This document shows, piece by piece, positions 35,467 to 43,903 of a stretch of DNA of 64,000 nt. Location of the stretch: assembly GCA_018052735.1 (NCBI GenBank), contig JAGPMT010000004.1, positions 24,124 to 88,123 on the forward strand. Reading direction: 5' to 3'. The position numbers were made by a program, and so were the translations under genes. The DNA is from Phycisphaerae bacterium. GTDB taxonomy: Bacteria; Planctomycetota; Phycisphaerae; Sedimentisphaerales; Anaerohalosphaeraceae. Under the pieces are notes generated by a model. That model worked only from the letters and a program-made list of their open reading frames with translations, did not search any database and was not told where the DNA came from. Position 1 is the stretch's first letter; each line of letters starts with the position of its first letter.

Positions 35467-35805
35467 TTAATCCAGCTGGTCTTCATCTTCCTCTGAAGAC
35501 CAATCCCGATATTCTTCTTTATACGGTTCATCAAAAGCCATCCCGAAGAAATCCTCCCCGGCAGCCTGCTGACAAATCAGCGAATGGGCCTCATCCAGAT
35601 AGTCTTCTGGAACCAGTATGGCTATATCCGAAAAGCCGCTCTGGGCCATCTCGGTCTGCCGCCTGATAACAGCCGGAATCTGATTCTTTTCAAGAAGCTG
35701 CTGATACTGGCGGGCAAGTTCCATATCTTCGGCAAACGCAACGGTTACAACAGATACCGCGGCGGCTGCAGATTTGCCTTGTTCTTTTCGTTCTTTTCGC
35801 TGCAT
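35467..35805 (-). CDS. DUF2007-like small protein
   Basis: The 112-residue protein has a basic start, then a compact alpha/beta segment (VTVAFAEDMELARQYQQLL, IPAVIRRQTEM, DIAILVPEDYLDEAHSLI) like the DUF2007 family of putative signal-transducing proteins, and an acidic C-terminal tail. The function is unknown. GGAG lies upstream of ATG 35805; an in-frame start at 35835 would add ten residues. No membrane segment is seen. Confidence 0.6.
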   Translation of the reverse strand: MQRKERKEQGKSAAAAVSVVTVAFAEDMELARQYQQLLEKNQIPAVIRRQTEMAQSGFSDIAILVPEDYLDEAHSLICQQAAGEDFFGMAFDEPYKEEYRDWSSEEDEDQLD

Positions 35806-36116
35806 TATTTTAATCTCCAATTCGCTGCCCAACACTTAACTGCACATAAGCGGCAATGACATCGGCTATTTTGTGGGATCGATTAACAAAAAAGGATTTG
35901 AAAATGGCATAGAATGCATCCTTAGGCCGTTTTGAGAGGTCAGATTTTACCGATTTTTCGGTTTATACGCCCTATGCATGCAAAATTTTGCAGTTTTTCG
36001 AGATTTTTTTATTGCAAAGGGGCTGTATTCTTTTCAAAATAAGCATCTAAATGCCGTTCTGGCCATTTCGAGGCCGATTTTATTGGAACTATTAACTTTT
36101 TACATGGAGGTGCCAC
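35806..36116. other. Intergenic region upstream of the histone-like gene
   Basis: This AT-rich 311-bp gap separates two divergent units. It contains a perfect 14-bp palindrome TGCAAAATTTTGCA (35979-35992), a candidate promoter (36012-36040) and the GGAGG ribosome site of the next gene. I see no tRNA, terminator or further ORF with a ribosome site. Confidence 0.6.
36012..36040 (+). promoter_or_regulatory. Candidate promoter for the histone-like gene
   Basis: TTGCAA (36012-36017), a 17-bp spacer and CAAAAT (36035-36040) each match consensus at 4 of 6 bases. They lie 77 bp before the ATG. The palindrome at 35979-35992 is just upstream, where an activator or repressor could bind. Confidence 0.35.
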
Positions 36117-36338
36117 ATGGCAAAGAAAAAAGCAGCAAAGAAACCGGCAGCAAAGAAAAGCGGCAAAGAAGTCCTGATCGTAGCCAGCAAAGTAAAGGCA
36201 TACGTCAAGAGCAAAGGGATGATGAGTTCCTCCGAATCCATCGGCGCTCTGAATGACTGTGTTTATGCCATACTCGATGCGGCTGTCAAACGGACACAGG
36301 CAAATCGCCGCAGCACACTCAAGCCGCAGGATCTATAA
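36117..36338 (+). CDS. Histone-fold protein with Lys/Ala-rich N-terminal tail
   Basis: The 73-residue basic protein starts with a tail of repeated AAKK/PAAKK (residues 1-18), like the tails of eukaryotic H1 or of some bacterial DNA-binding proteins. The rest reads like one histone fold: helix 1 EVLIVASKVKAYVKSKG, a loop MMSSSE, a long amphipathic helix 2 SIGALNDCVYAILDAAVKR, and ANRRSTLKPQDL, which matches the GRKTxxxxDI ending of archaeal histones and of bacterial histones such as Bd0055. Helix 3 is nearly absent. It probably binds or bends DNA. A GGAGG site precedes the ATG and a strong terminator follows, so it is a single-gene unit likely to be well expressed. Assignment is by eye. Confidence 0.75.
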   Translation: MAKKKAAKKPAAKKSGKEVLIVASKVKAYVKSKGMMSSSESIGALNDCVYAILDAAVKRTQANRRSTLKPQDL

Positions 36339-36364
36339 GCCCTGTTTGCTGGAAACAATTCCTC

Positions 36365-36402
36365 AAAGACCGCTTTCATTCTATGGAAGCGGTCTTTTTT
36401 TC
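36365..36402 (+). terminator. Intrinsic terminator of the histone-like gene
   Basis: AAAGACCGCTT (36365-36375) pairs perfectly with AAGCGGTCTTT (36387-36397). The T tract continues to 36401. Confidence 0.9.
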
Positions 36403-36502
36403 TCCTCATTTCCAAACAAGAATACGACAAAACAATTCGCCTTTTTTCCTGTATTTTTTGTTATTTGCTTGAATTTTTAACATATTTTAGGAAAAATTTT
36501 GA

Positions 36503-36531
36503 TTGACGCCGCACCTTCTTGTATTTATAAT
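36503..36531 (+). promoter_or_regulatory. Promoter of the alpha-glucan operon
   Basis: TTGACG (36503-36508), a 17-bp spacer and a perfect TATAAT (36526-36531) lie about 100 bp before the ATG at 36631. The leader also contains a small GCGTA/TACGC hairpin (36565-36585 region) of uncertain role. Confidence 0.8.
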
Positions 36532-36630
36532 TTTAGCAAATCGTTTCTTTGAAGAAGAAAAAAGGGCGTACAAATACGCAGGAAAAATGGACTTTGACTG
36601 TTCAGTTTATTGGAAAGCCGAGGGGAGACT

Positions 36631-37983
36631 ATGAGAGTCTTTATGCTCGGTTGGGAATTTCCCCCCTACATAAGCGGTGGTTTGGGGACTGCCTGCTATG
36701 GGCTGACCAAAGCAATGAATGACTTGGGAATAGAGGTTATCTTCGTTCTGCCCAAGCCGATTGATGTCAGTCCTGCGACTCATGTCAAGATAGTTAGTCC
36801 GCTGCAGTGCAGTTCCGCCGCTGCAGGAGGGAAGACAACCATTCAAGAATGGGAAAAAGAATTTCCAAACGTTTCGTTCCGTACAATTCCCTCACCGCTG
36901 GAACCCTATGCGAGCCCGCAGTATTACCAGCAGAAAATCGAGGGAATTATCCGAGAGCGCACAGCTCAGGCGGTCAGAGAAAAAGGGGTGGAGCCTGCAG
37001 TCGAACAGTGGCTCAGCAAGGCGGAGGAATACCTTCATATCCCCTATGACCAGTATGGCGGTGATATGTATTCGGAAGTCCATCGTTATGCGGCTTTTGC
37101 CGTTCGGCTGGCAATGCAGGAAACATTTGATATTATCCATGCCCATGACTGGATGACCTATCCGGCTGGAATTGCCGTAGCTGCTGTAACCGGAAAACCG
37201 CTGGTCGTTCATGTTCACTCTACAGAGTTTGACCGAAGCGGCGAACACGTTAATCAGATGATTTACGATATCGAACGCCGGGGAATGCATGCGGCATCCA
37301 AAATTATCGCCGTCAGCTACCTGACCCGCAACATTATCATCAGCCGCTATGGAGTTCTTGGAGAAAAAGTAGAAGTCGTTTATAACGGCGTCGAGCAGAA
37401 CGGCGACAACCGGCAGGGATTTACCAAAGTCGGCATCAGCAGCAATGAAAAAATCGTCCTGTTTCTGGGACGAATCACAATGCAGAAAGGACCGGAATAT
37501 TTCCTTATGGCCGCCCGCAAGGTGCTTGAGGAAATAGAAAATGTCAAGTTTGTCATGGCCGGTTCAGGCGACATGATGCATCGGATTATTGAAATGGCCG
37601 CCCAGATGGGCATCGGCCACAAAGTCCTGTTCACAGGTTTTCTGCGCGGCCACGATGTGGAAAAGGTCTACCAGATGGCTGATTTATATGTGATGCCGTC
37701 GGTTTCGGAACCGTTCGGCATTGCCCCTCTGGAAGCCCTCAACCACGATGTGCCGGTGCTCATCAGCAAACAGAGCGGCGTTTCGGAAGTGTTGACCCAT
37801 GTGCTGAAAGTAGATTTCTGGGATATTAATGAAATGGCCAATAAAATCATTGCCGTTCTGAAATACCCGCCGCTTCAGCTGACGCTGCGTGAACACGGGA
37901 ATTTTGAAGTGCGCCGTCTGCGGTGGTCGGGAGCGGCGGAAAAATGCCGGAAAATCTATGAGGGAATGCTTCAGCCGGTATGA
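36631..37983 (+). CDS. GT4-family glycosyltransferase (glycogen synthase-like)
   Basis: The 450-residue GT-B enzyme has an N-terminal GWEFPPYISGGLGTACYGL glucan-synthase-type nucleotide-sugar loop and a HAHDWMTYPAG motif. The C-terminal donor site has LGRITMQKGPEYFL and SVSEPFGIAPLEAL with the conserved Glu pair. It probably elongates an alpha-glucan from an ADP- or UDP-glucose donor. I chose ATG 36631, preceded by GAGGGGAG. It is followed by a GH57 amylase and a debranching enzyme, so a glycogen role fits. A residue stretch of about 90 between the loop and HAHD carries an extra helical insertion (QYYQQKIEGIIRER). Confidence 0.85.
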   Translation: MRVFMLGWEFPPYISGGLGTACYGLTKAMNDLGIEVIFVLPKPIDVSPATHVKIVSPLQCSSAAAGGKTTIQEWEKEFPNVSFRTIPSPLEPYASPQYYQQKIEGIIRERTAQAVREKGVEPAVEQWLSKAEEYLHIPYDQYGGDMYSEVHRYAAFAVRLAMQETFDIIHAHDWMTYPAGIAVAAVTGKPLVVHVHSTEFDRSGEHVNQMIYDIERRGMHAASKIIAVSYLTRNIIISRYGVLGEKVEVVYNGVEQNGDNRQGFTKVGISSNEKIVLFLGRITMQKGPEYFLMAARKVLEEIENVKFVMAGSGDMMHRIIEMAAQMGIGHKVLFTGFLRGHDVEKVYQMADLYVMPSVSEPFGIAPLEALNHDVPVLISKQSGVSEVLTHVLKVDFWDINEMANKIIAVLKYPPLQLTLREHGNFEVRRLRWSGAAEKCRKIYEGMLQPV

Positions 37984-38033
37984 GCCGGCAGGAAGAATAC
38001 GGCAACATAAGCATACGGGATTGAGGACAAGCG

Positions 38034-39254
38034 ATGGCTTCAGTGTGTTTTTATTTTCAGGTTCATCAACCGTTTCGCTTGAGACATTATACAGTTTTTG
38101 ACCACTCTCCGCGGTACTTTGACGAATTCAAGAACGCTTCCATCTGCCGTAAAGTCGCCAACAAATGCTATCTTCCTGCCAACCGGCTGATGCTGGATAT
38201 TATTCGGCGATTCGAAGGCCGATTTAAAATCGCCTTCAGTCTGACGGGGGTCATTATAGAGCAGTTCAAAAAGTACTGTCCCGAGGTAATGAGCACTTTT
38301 GATGCTTTGGCGGAGACCGGCTGCGTCGAGTTTCTGGGAGAAACTTATTACCACAGCTTAAGCTTTCTGTATTCCTATGGCGAGTTTATCGACCAAATCA
38401 ACATGCATACCGAGCTGATGCGTCAGCTGTATGGCCAGACCCCGCGGGTGTTTCGCAATACCGAGCTGATTTACAGCAATGCATTGGCAGAAACCATCGA
38501 AAAAATGGGGCAGTTTGATGCGGTTATTACGGAAGGCGCCGACCACATTCTCGGCGGCCGCAGCAGCAATTTTGTTTACCGCCCCCCCAACTGCAGCCGC
38601 ATCAAGCTGCTGCTGAAGAATTATTCGCTCAGCGATGACATTGCCTTTCGCTTCGGCAATCGCAACTGGTGCGAGTATCCGCTGACAGCCGAAAAATTTG
38701 CATCTTGGATTAATCGCATCAATGGCAACGGACAATGTGTAAATTTGTTTATGGATTATGAAACGTTCGGAGAACATCAATGGGAAGACACGGGCATTTT
38801 TTCGTTTATGTCTCATCTTCCCGAGGAAGTTCTTAAGCACCCGGACAACAATTTTATGACGCCCAGCGAGCTGGCAGATACTTACGACGCCGCAGGCGTT
38901 GTTGATGTGCCGCACATTATCAGCTGGGCCGATATAGAGCGGGATTTGTCTGCATGGCTTGGAAATGCGATGCAGTCCAATGCCCTTCACGAGATTTATA
39001 AAATTGAAAAACTTATCAAGCAGACGCACAATGAGGAGCTGATTGCCGACTGGCGGCGGCTCCAAACCTCCGACCATTTCTATTATATGTGCACCAAATA
39101 TTTTTCCGATGGGGATGTGCACAAATACTTCAATCCCTATGAATCGCCTTACGATTCCTATATCAATTTTATGAATGTGCTGACCAATCTTCGGGAACGG
39201 TGCAATCAGTCTTTTTTGGCATCCAAAAAACAGCCTCTCGGCAAAATTTCTTAA
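38034..39254 (+). CDS. GH57 glycoside hydrolase (alpha-amylase/glucanotransferase type)
   Basis: The 406-residue cytoplasmic GH57 protein has FQVHQPFRLRHY at the N-terminus, GCVEFLGETYYHS, NTELIYSN with the probable nucleophile Glu, and MDYETFGEHQW with the acid/base Asp. The family acts on alpha-1,4-glucans by a retaining mechanism. No signal peptide is present. It lies 50 bp after the GT4 gene and 6 bp before the debranching enzyme, so it probably works on intracellular glycogen. Hydrolase and transferase activity cannot be distinguished from the sequence. Confidence 0.9.
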   Translation: MASVCFYFQVHQPFRLRHYTVFDHSPRYFDEFKNASICRKVANKCYLPANRLMLDIIRRFEGRFKIAFSLTGVIIEQFKKYCPEVMSTFDALAETGCVEFLGETYYHSLSFLYSYGEFIDQINMHTELMRQLYGQTPRVFRNTELIYSNALAETIEKMGQFDAVITEGADHILGGRSSNFVYRPPNCSRIKLLLKNYSLSDDIAFRFGNRNWCEYPLTAEKFASWINRINGNGQCVNLFMDYETFGEHQWEDTGIFSFMSHLPEEVLKHPDNNFMTPSELADTYDAAGVVDVPHIISWADIERDLSAWLGNAMQSNALHEIYKIEKLIKQTHNEELIADWRRLQTSDHFYYMCTKYFSDGDVHKYFNPYESPYDSYINFMNVLTNLRERCNQSFLASKKQPLGKIS

Positions 39255-39260
39255 TCCGGG

Positions 39261-41300
39261 ATGGTTCGAACGGGAAATATGCTGATGCATAAGCGAACTG
39301 CAGAAACAGTGAAGGTTTCAGTGTCCATTCAGGACAAGCCGGCAGATCTTCTGCTGAGCAAGGAATGGCTGCTGACCAACAGCCGGGGGGGATTTGCCTC
39401 CAGCACCCTGATCGGCTGCAATACACGCCGCTATCACGGACTGCTGATTGGAACACTGACTCCCCCTGCCAGCCGGATTGCCGCTCTGTCAAACTGTCTG
39501 GAAGTGCTGACCTGGAAAGACCGCAGTATTTCCCTGAGCAGTTTTGAATTCGACCATGTGATACACCCAAAGGGCTTATGCCACATGCTGGAATTCCGTC
39601 AGGATACCGGCATACATTTTGAATATGCGACCGGACCCGCTGCTGTTGTCAAATCGGTTTACCTTGCTCCCGATGCGGATATTGCTGCGATTGTATATGA
39701 TTTTTCGGATGTGCGGGAACGATTTGTCTTTACAGTCCGCCCCTTTGCGGCACTGCGGGATTTTCATGCGCTTCAGCATGCACAGGCTGCTCTGCTGGCT
39801 GTGGGCGACGGCAACCGACTTTGCATACGCTGCGATCGGCCGGAGATGGGGCAGCTGGTGCTCCGCTGCGACAGCATGCGATTTGAGCAGAGTCCCCAGT
39901 GGTGGTACCGTTTCTTCTATCGTATCGAACAGCAGCGGGGGCAAGACTGCTTTGAAGACCTTTGGTCCCCGGGTCAATATGCATGTTCTATTGACGAACC
40001 CTGCCGTATTATTTTGTGGGCCGGTTTGTTTACCGACATTGAAACATCGCAGATGCTGGATGATATCGAACTGGAAACTGTTATTGATGCTTTGGAACTG
40101 AAAGAAAAAGAACTTCTGGAACAGTGCAGCACCAGCGATCCAGTGTGTCAGCAGCTTTGTCGGGCGGCAGATCAGTTTATTATCGAACGGCACATTGAGG
40201 ATGCCCCGGCACCTTCGATTCTGGCCGGCTATCCTTGGTTTTTGGACTGGGGTCGCGATACATTTATTGCTTTGGAAGGCCTGTGTCTCTGTACCGGCCG
40301 TCCAAAGATTGCATGGGGCGTGCTTAAAACCTTTGCCAAAGCGGTCAGCCAAGGAATGATTCCCAACCGCTTTGATGATTACGGCGGCCAGCCGCATTAC
40401 AACAGTATTGATGCGTCATTATGGTTCGTGCATGCGGCATTTCGGTATCTTCGTTACACAAAAGACAACCAGAATTTCAGCCATAAGCTCCTTCCAGCTG
40501 TCAAATGGATTATGGATTCTTACCGCAAGGGAACCCGCTTCGGGATTCACGCTGATACGGATATGCTCATCACCGGCGGCGATGTCAACACCCAGCTGAC
40601 CTGGATGGACGCTAAATATGACGGCATTGCCTTTACCCCCCGCTATGGAAAAGCCGTCGAAATAAACGCCCTGTGGTACAGCAATTTATGCTGTCTGGCA
40701 GATTATTACCGCTCTCAAAACGAGCAGGAAGCCCGTTTTTACTGGACTCTTGCGGAACAGGTTCGGCACAGTTTTCAGGAACAGTTCTGGAACAGCCCGC
40801 TGGGGTATCTTAATGATTGCATCCTCCAGCCGGGCAAGGCGGATACCAGCCTGCGGCCAAATCAGATTTTTGCCGTGTCTTTGCCTTACAGCCCGCTGAC
40901 AGCTGTGCATCAGGCAGCAGTTGTTGCGGTTGTAGAAAAGGAATTGTTGACGCCTTTTGGACTTCGCACGCTCAATCCTGCTGACCCCCGCTACAAAGGA
41001 CGCTATACGGGGCCGATGAGTCAGCGGGATGCGGCCTATCATCAGGGGACTGTTTGGGCTTTTTTGATGGGGCCGTTTATCGAGGCTTACTTGAAGGTAC
41101 ACGGTTTTGATCCCACCGCCAAGCGCCGCTGCCGCGGATTTCTCTCCCGATTGCTGGTGCATATCAACGAGGATGCCTGCATCGGCAGCATATCTGAAAT
41201 TTTTGACGGGGATCCGCCGCATTACCCGCGCGGGGCTTTTGCACAGGCATGGTCTGTTGCCGAGGTCCTGCGCGCATGGCAACTGGCACAAGACATATAA
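39261..41300 (+). CDS. Glycogen debranching enzyme (amylo-alpha-1,6-glucosidase)
   Basis: The 679-residue protein has the N-terminal GDE domain (EWLLTNSRGGFASSTLIG, NTRRYHGLLIG) and a C-terminal (alpha/alpha)6 catalytic domain (GYPWFLDWGRDTFIALEGL, GMIPNRFDD, YNSIDASLWFVHA, TWMDAKYDG, QRDAAYHQGTVWAFLMGP, EIFDGDPPHYPRGAFAQAWSVAE). It removes alpha-1,6-linked glucose from branched glucan. It lacks the 4-alpha-glucanotransferase half of the eukaryotic enzyme. Start choice is uncertain: ATG 39261, 39279 and 39285 are all in frame and none has a strong ribosome site. Third gene of the operon. Confidence 0.93.
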   Translation: MVRTGNMLMHKRTAETVKVSVSIQDKPADLLLSKEWLLTNSRGGFASSTLIGCNTRRYHGLLIGTLTPPASRIAALSNCLEVLTWKDRSISLSSFEFDHVIHPKGLCHMLEFRQDTGIHFEYATGPAAVVKSVYLAPDADIAAIVYDFSDVRERFVFTVRPFAALRDFHALQHAQAALLAVGDGNRLCIRCDRPEMGQLVLRCDSMRFEQSPQWWYRFFYRIEQQRGQDCFEDLWSPGQYACSIDEPCRIILWAGLFTDIETSQMLDDIELETVIDALELKEKELLEQCSTSDPVCQQLCRAADQFIIERHIEDAPAPSILAGYPWFLDWGRDTFIALEGLCLCTGRPKIAWGVLKTFAKAVSQGMIPNRFDDYGGQPHYNSIDASLWFVHAAFRYLRYTKDNQNFSHKLLPAVKWIMDSYRKGTRFGIHADTDMLITGGDVNTQLTWMDAKYDGIAFTPRYGKAVEINALWYSNLCCLADYYRSQNEQEARFYWTLAEQVRHSFQEQFWNSPLGYLNDCILQPGKADTSLRPNQIFAVSLPYSPLTAVHQAAVVAVVEKELLTPFGLRTLNPADPRYKGRYTGPMSQRDAAYHQGTVWAFLMGPFIEAYLKVHGFDPTAKRRCRGFLSRLLVHINEDACIGSISEIFDGDPPHYPRGAFAQAWSVAEVLRAWQLAQDI

Positions 41301-41376
41301 ACCAGCAGCCTATTAATAAGCTGTGTCGAACGAGCTGCAAATTGGTCTATGGTGTATTTTAAGACCGATATTCAAA

Positions 41377-42270
41377 CTACGCTTCTTGTTTGATATTTGA
41401 ATTGTCCTTTTTGCCGGCATGCTGACGGTATTTTCGATCCATCAGAAAAATTACTTTTTTGAAGATCTCTGCCGGCAGTTTTTCCCGCAGCAGTTTACGG
41501 GCTTCAATCATACTGGTGCGCTGTGTCAAATGGGTAATCAGTATAACCTGATTATTCATTCTCTCCAGCAGCGGTCCGAACTCATCAATATGCATATGCC
41601 GGCCGGCATCAGCCCGCTGGGTATGCTCATCTGCAAAAAAAGTGCATTCGGCTATCAGTATCCGGCTGTTGGAAACATAATCCAGCTGCGAAAAATCAAC
41701 ATAGGAAGTATCCCCCAGATAGCTGACGATCGGCACTTCGACAGGGTTATCAATAACAACACCCTGCTTTTTCAGCTCTACCAGCTGAGGTCCGGTGAGA
41801 TGATGGTATTCCGGCTTAAGCTTCTTGCGTGTTTCGATAACTGAAAATCCGACGGCCTGACGCGTGTGTTTTGTTGGAAAAACGCGGGCCACCAGATTAG
41901 GCTTCAGGCGGTACTCATCTCCCGGCTGAACCGGCACCAGATTGGCAGGTATACGCGTCCCATCCAGCCGCCCCCATGCATCAAGAATCTGGCGAATCGA
42001 TTCAATGGTATTGGGGGGCGTCAGAACAGTTCCTTCCGGCAGGCCGCAGAATTTTCGGTGAGACAGATAGTAGGCAATACCGGCAGCATGATCCATATGA
42101 CCATGCGTTAAGAGGACGTGGTTAATTGAGATCAATTGTCCGGGGGCCTTGCCGATGTCAAAGCAGACATCCAGCTGCGGCATACCTACTACGGTCTCCT
42201 CGCCGGCAACCGAATAGCCGATGATCTCTAAATCATCAATTTTTAACTTTGCTAAATGATGACTGGCCAT
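41377..42270 (-). CDS. Metallo-beta-lactamase-fold hydrolase, RNase Z-like
   Basis: The 297-residue protein has the zinc motif LLTHGHMDHAAGIAYYL, a VFPTKHT histidine, YLGDTSY with the bridging Asp, ILIAECTFFADEH, and a late HLTQRT. The arrangement resembles RNase Z (tRNA 3' processing), but the family's exosite arm is not clear, so another phosphodiesterase is possible. ATG 42270 (MASHHLAK) is preferred; in-frame starts up to 42324 would add a hydrophobic leader lacking a good ribosome site. It is convergent with the glucan operon and divergent from the DUF434 gene. Confidence 0.75.
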   Translation of the reverse strand: MASHHLAKLKIDDLEIIGYSVAGEETVVGMPQLDVCFDIGKAPGQLISINHVLLTHGHMDHAAGIAYYLSHRKFCGLPEGTVLTPPNTIESIRQILDAWGRLDGTRIPANLVPVQPGDEYRLKPNLVARVFPTKHTRQAVGFSVIETRKKLKPEYHHLTGPQLVELKKQGVVIDNPVEVPIVSYLGDTSYVDFSQLDYVSNSRILIAECTFFADEHTQRADAGRHMHIDEFGPLLERMNNQVILITHLTQRTSMIEARKLLREKLPAEIFKKVIFLMDRKYRQHAGKKDNSNIKQEA

Positions 42271-42374
42271 TGTGAATCCCAACATCCAAAACAGCATAGT
42301 AGAAAAATAGAGTCCAGCTGTCAACTTCTTTTTGACTGCTTGTTCGGAATCAATACTGATGTTATGATAAAGAT

Positions 42375-43124
42375 ATGCCTGACAAACGCAGCCATCGAGG
42401 TCCGCATCCGGACGATGCGGCTCTGTTTACAGATCAAAGCCAATCTATCCTTGCTAAGGCGACAGCGGATATGAGCTGGCTTCTCAGCCGGGGATATGCT
42501 GAAAAATCATCGCTTAAGCTGATTGGCGACCGGTACAATCTTAAACAGCGCCAGAGAATCGCAGTCATGCGGTCAGCCTGTTCGGATGCTCAGCTTCACA
42601 GACGCAGAGCAACAGAATTTAAACAAGAGAAAATCAAGGGACAACCGTTGATTCTGGATGGATATAATCTGCTAATTACAATTGAAGCTGCATTAGGGGG
42701 CGGTATTCTGCTTATAGGACGCGACGGCTGCATTCGCGATTTGGCAAACATACATGGAACTTACCGCAAGGTCGAGGAGACTCTCCCGGCTATTGGTATT
42801 ATTGCTGACACGCTAAACCGCTTGGAAATAACCAATGTAACTTGGCTACTGGATAGGCCTGTATCCAATTCCGGCCGGCTTAAAAATATCCTCATGCAGT
42901 TTGCACAAAGCCGTATGGTCAACTGGACAGTAGAGCTGGTACAAAGCCCTGACAAAACCCTCATCGAATCCGGCTGGATTATCGCCACAAGCGACAGTGC
43001 CGTGCTGGACAGCTGTCTGCAATGGCTGAACCTCGGAAAAATAGCTATCGAAAGCTTAAAGCCGAATCATAGTTTGCGTCTTTTTGACATGAGAATGCCC
43101 GAACCTTCCTCTGGCACTATTTGA
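42375..43124 (+). CDS. DUF434 domain protein
   Basis: The 249-residue protein has an N-terminal basic helical domain (DMSWLLSRGYAEKSSLKLIGDRYNL, the DUF434 pattern). A C-terminal alpha/beta domain (GQPLILDGYNLLITIEAALGG, CIRDLANIHGTYRK, NVTWLLDRPVSNSGRLK, WIIATSDSAVLDSC) resembles the nuclease-like DUF5616 part of COG2454 proteins. Conserved acidic residues in DGYN, LLDRPVSNSG and TSDSAVLD suggest a PIN-like metal site. This is inferred, and the function is unknown. It is a single-gene unit divergent from the RNase Z-like gene. Confidence 0.75.
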   Translation: MPDKRSHRGPHPDDAALFTDQSQSILAKATADMSWLLSRGYAEKSSLKLIGDRYNLKQRQRIAVMRSACSDAQLHRRRATEFKQEKIKGQPLILDGYNLLITIEAALGGGILLIGRDGCIRDLANIHGTYRKVEETLPAIGIIADTLNRLEITNVTWLLDRPVSNSGRLKNILMQFAQSRMVNWTVELVQSPDKTLIESGWIIATSDSAVLDSCLQWLNLGKIAIESLKPNHSLRLFDMRMPEPSSGTI

Positions 43125-43236
43125 CCGCGTGAACAGCTCACTGCGTCCAATTGAAAACAAGCCATCATCTTCTTTACTGTGAAAGTACAAATTTTCCTAA
43201 AAAAGCCATCTTTTAATCCAATTTTTTCAACACACC

Positions 43237-43265
43237 TTGCTTTAAAAGGCGTTTGTAAATATGAT
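43237..43265 (+). promoter_or_regulatory. Candidate promoter for the sigma factor gene
   Basis: TTGCTT (43237-43242), a 17-bp spacer and TATGAT (43260-43265) end about 40 bp before the TTG start at 43307. An AAC-type ECF autoregulatory box is not obvious. Confidence 0.45.
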
Positions 43266-43306
43266 GTTGCAAGTAAAGCAGAACAGGTTGTTGAGAAAAA
43301 ATCGTA

Positions 43307-43903
43307 TTGGCCGTTGCTCAGGAAACATCTTCTGCAAGTCTGATCGAGGCGGCTCGGACAGACAAAATGGCATTTTCTACCCTGTTTCGCCGGTATTACG
43401 ACGAAATTTTCCGATATTGCGCTCGCCGTCTTCCTGATCGGGATAATGCCGAGGATGCAGCCAGTCAGGTGTTTTTGAAAATGGTCAGCAATTTCGATAG
43501 TTTTACGGGGGATGAAGTGGCCTTTCGCTGCTGGCTTTTTCGCATCGCATGCAATGAAATCAACAATTTTTATCGGCAAACAGGCCGCCAAAATAGACTT
43601 TTTGAAAAACTTCAGCATGAAACGGCCTGCTCTAATGCAACAAGCACTGGCTTTTCAGATGATGAAAATCAGGCAAAACTGCAATTTCTCCGTGCTGCCG
43701 TCAGCACACTTAAACCTAATTATCAGGACATTTTGACACTGCGTTTTTTTCAGGGATTAACAAGCGAACAGATTGCCGAAATTCTCGGCTTGAATCCGGC
43801 AACCGTGCGAAGCCGTCTGAGCCGGTCTTTGAAGCATTTAAAAAAATTATACCGTCTGCATCAGCAGAAAATCGCAAAGGAAATCTTTTCCGATGACGCC
43901 TGA
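43307..43903 (+). CDS. ECF-type RNA polymerase sigma factor
   Basis: The 198-residue sigma70-family factor has region 2 (FSTLFRRYYDEIFRYCARRL, DRDNAEDAASQVFLKM, FRCWLFRIACNEINNFYR) and region 4 (LKPNYQDILTLRFFQGLTSEQIAEIL, ATVRSRLSRSLKHLKKLY). It directs RNA polymerase to an unknown regulon. An in-frame stop at 43292 leaves TTG 43307 as the only usual start that keeps region 2.1 whole; ATG 43364 would cut into it. The next gene overlaps by 11 bp and encodes a membrane protein, as for ECF/anti-sigma pairs. Confidence 0.88.
   Translation: MAVAQETSSASLIEAARTDKMAFSTLFRRYYDEIFRYCARRLPDRDNAEDAASQVFLKMVSNFDSFTGDEVAFRCWLFRIACNEINNFYRQTGRQNRLFEKLQHETACSNATSTGFSDDENQAKLQFLRAAVSTLKPNYQDILTLRFFQGLTSEQIAEILGLNPATVRSRLSRSLKHLKKLYRLHQQKIAKEIFSDDA

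Noticed and set aside
36365-36402. Possible small RNA at the hairpin after the histone-like gene
   Set aside because: The structure is fully explained as an intrinsic terminator with a T tract; no separate promoter is seen.
38358-39290. 310-codon minus-strand ORF opposite the GH57 gene
   Set aside because: It is a shadow of a strongly conserved glycosidase gene and has no ribosome site or domain.
39576-40397. 273-codon minus-strand ORF opposite the debranching enzyme
   Set aside because: It has shadow-frame composition and no recognisable domain, and the plus-strand gene is unambiguous.
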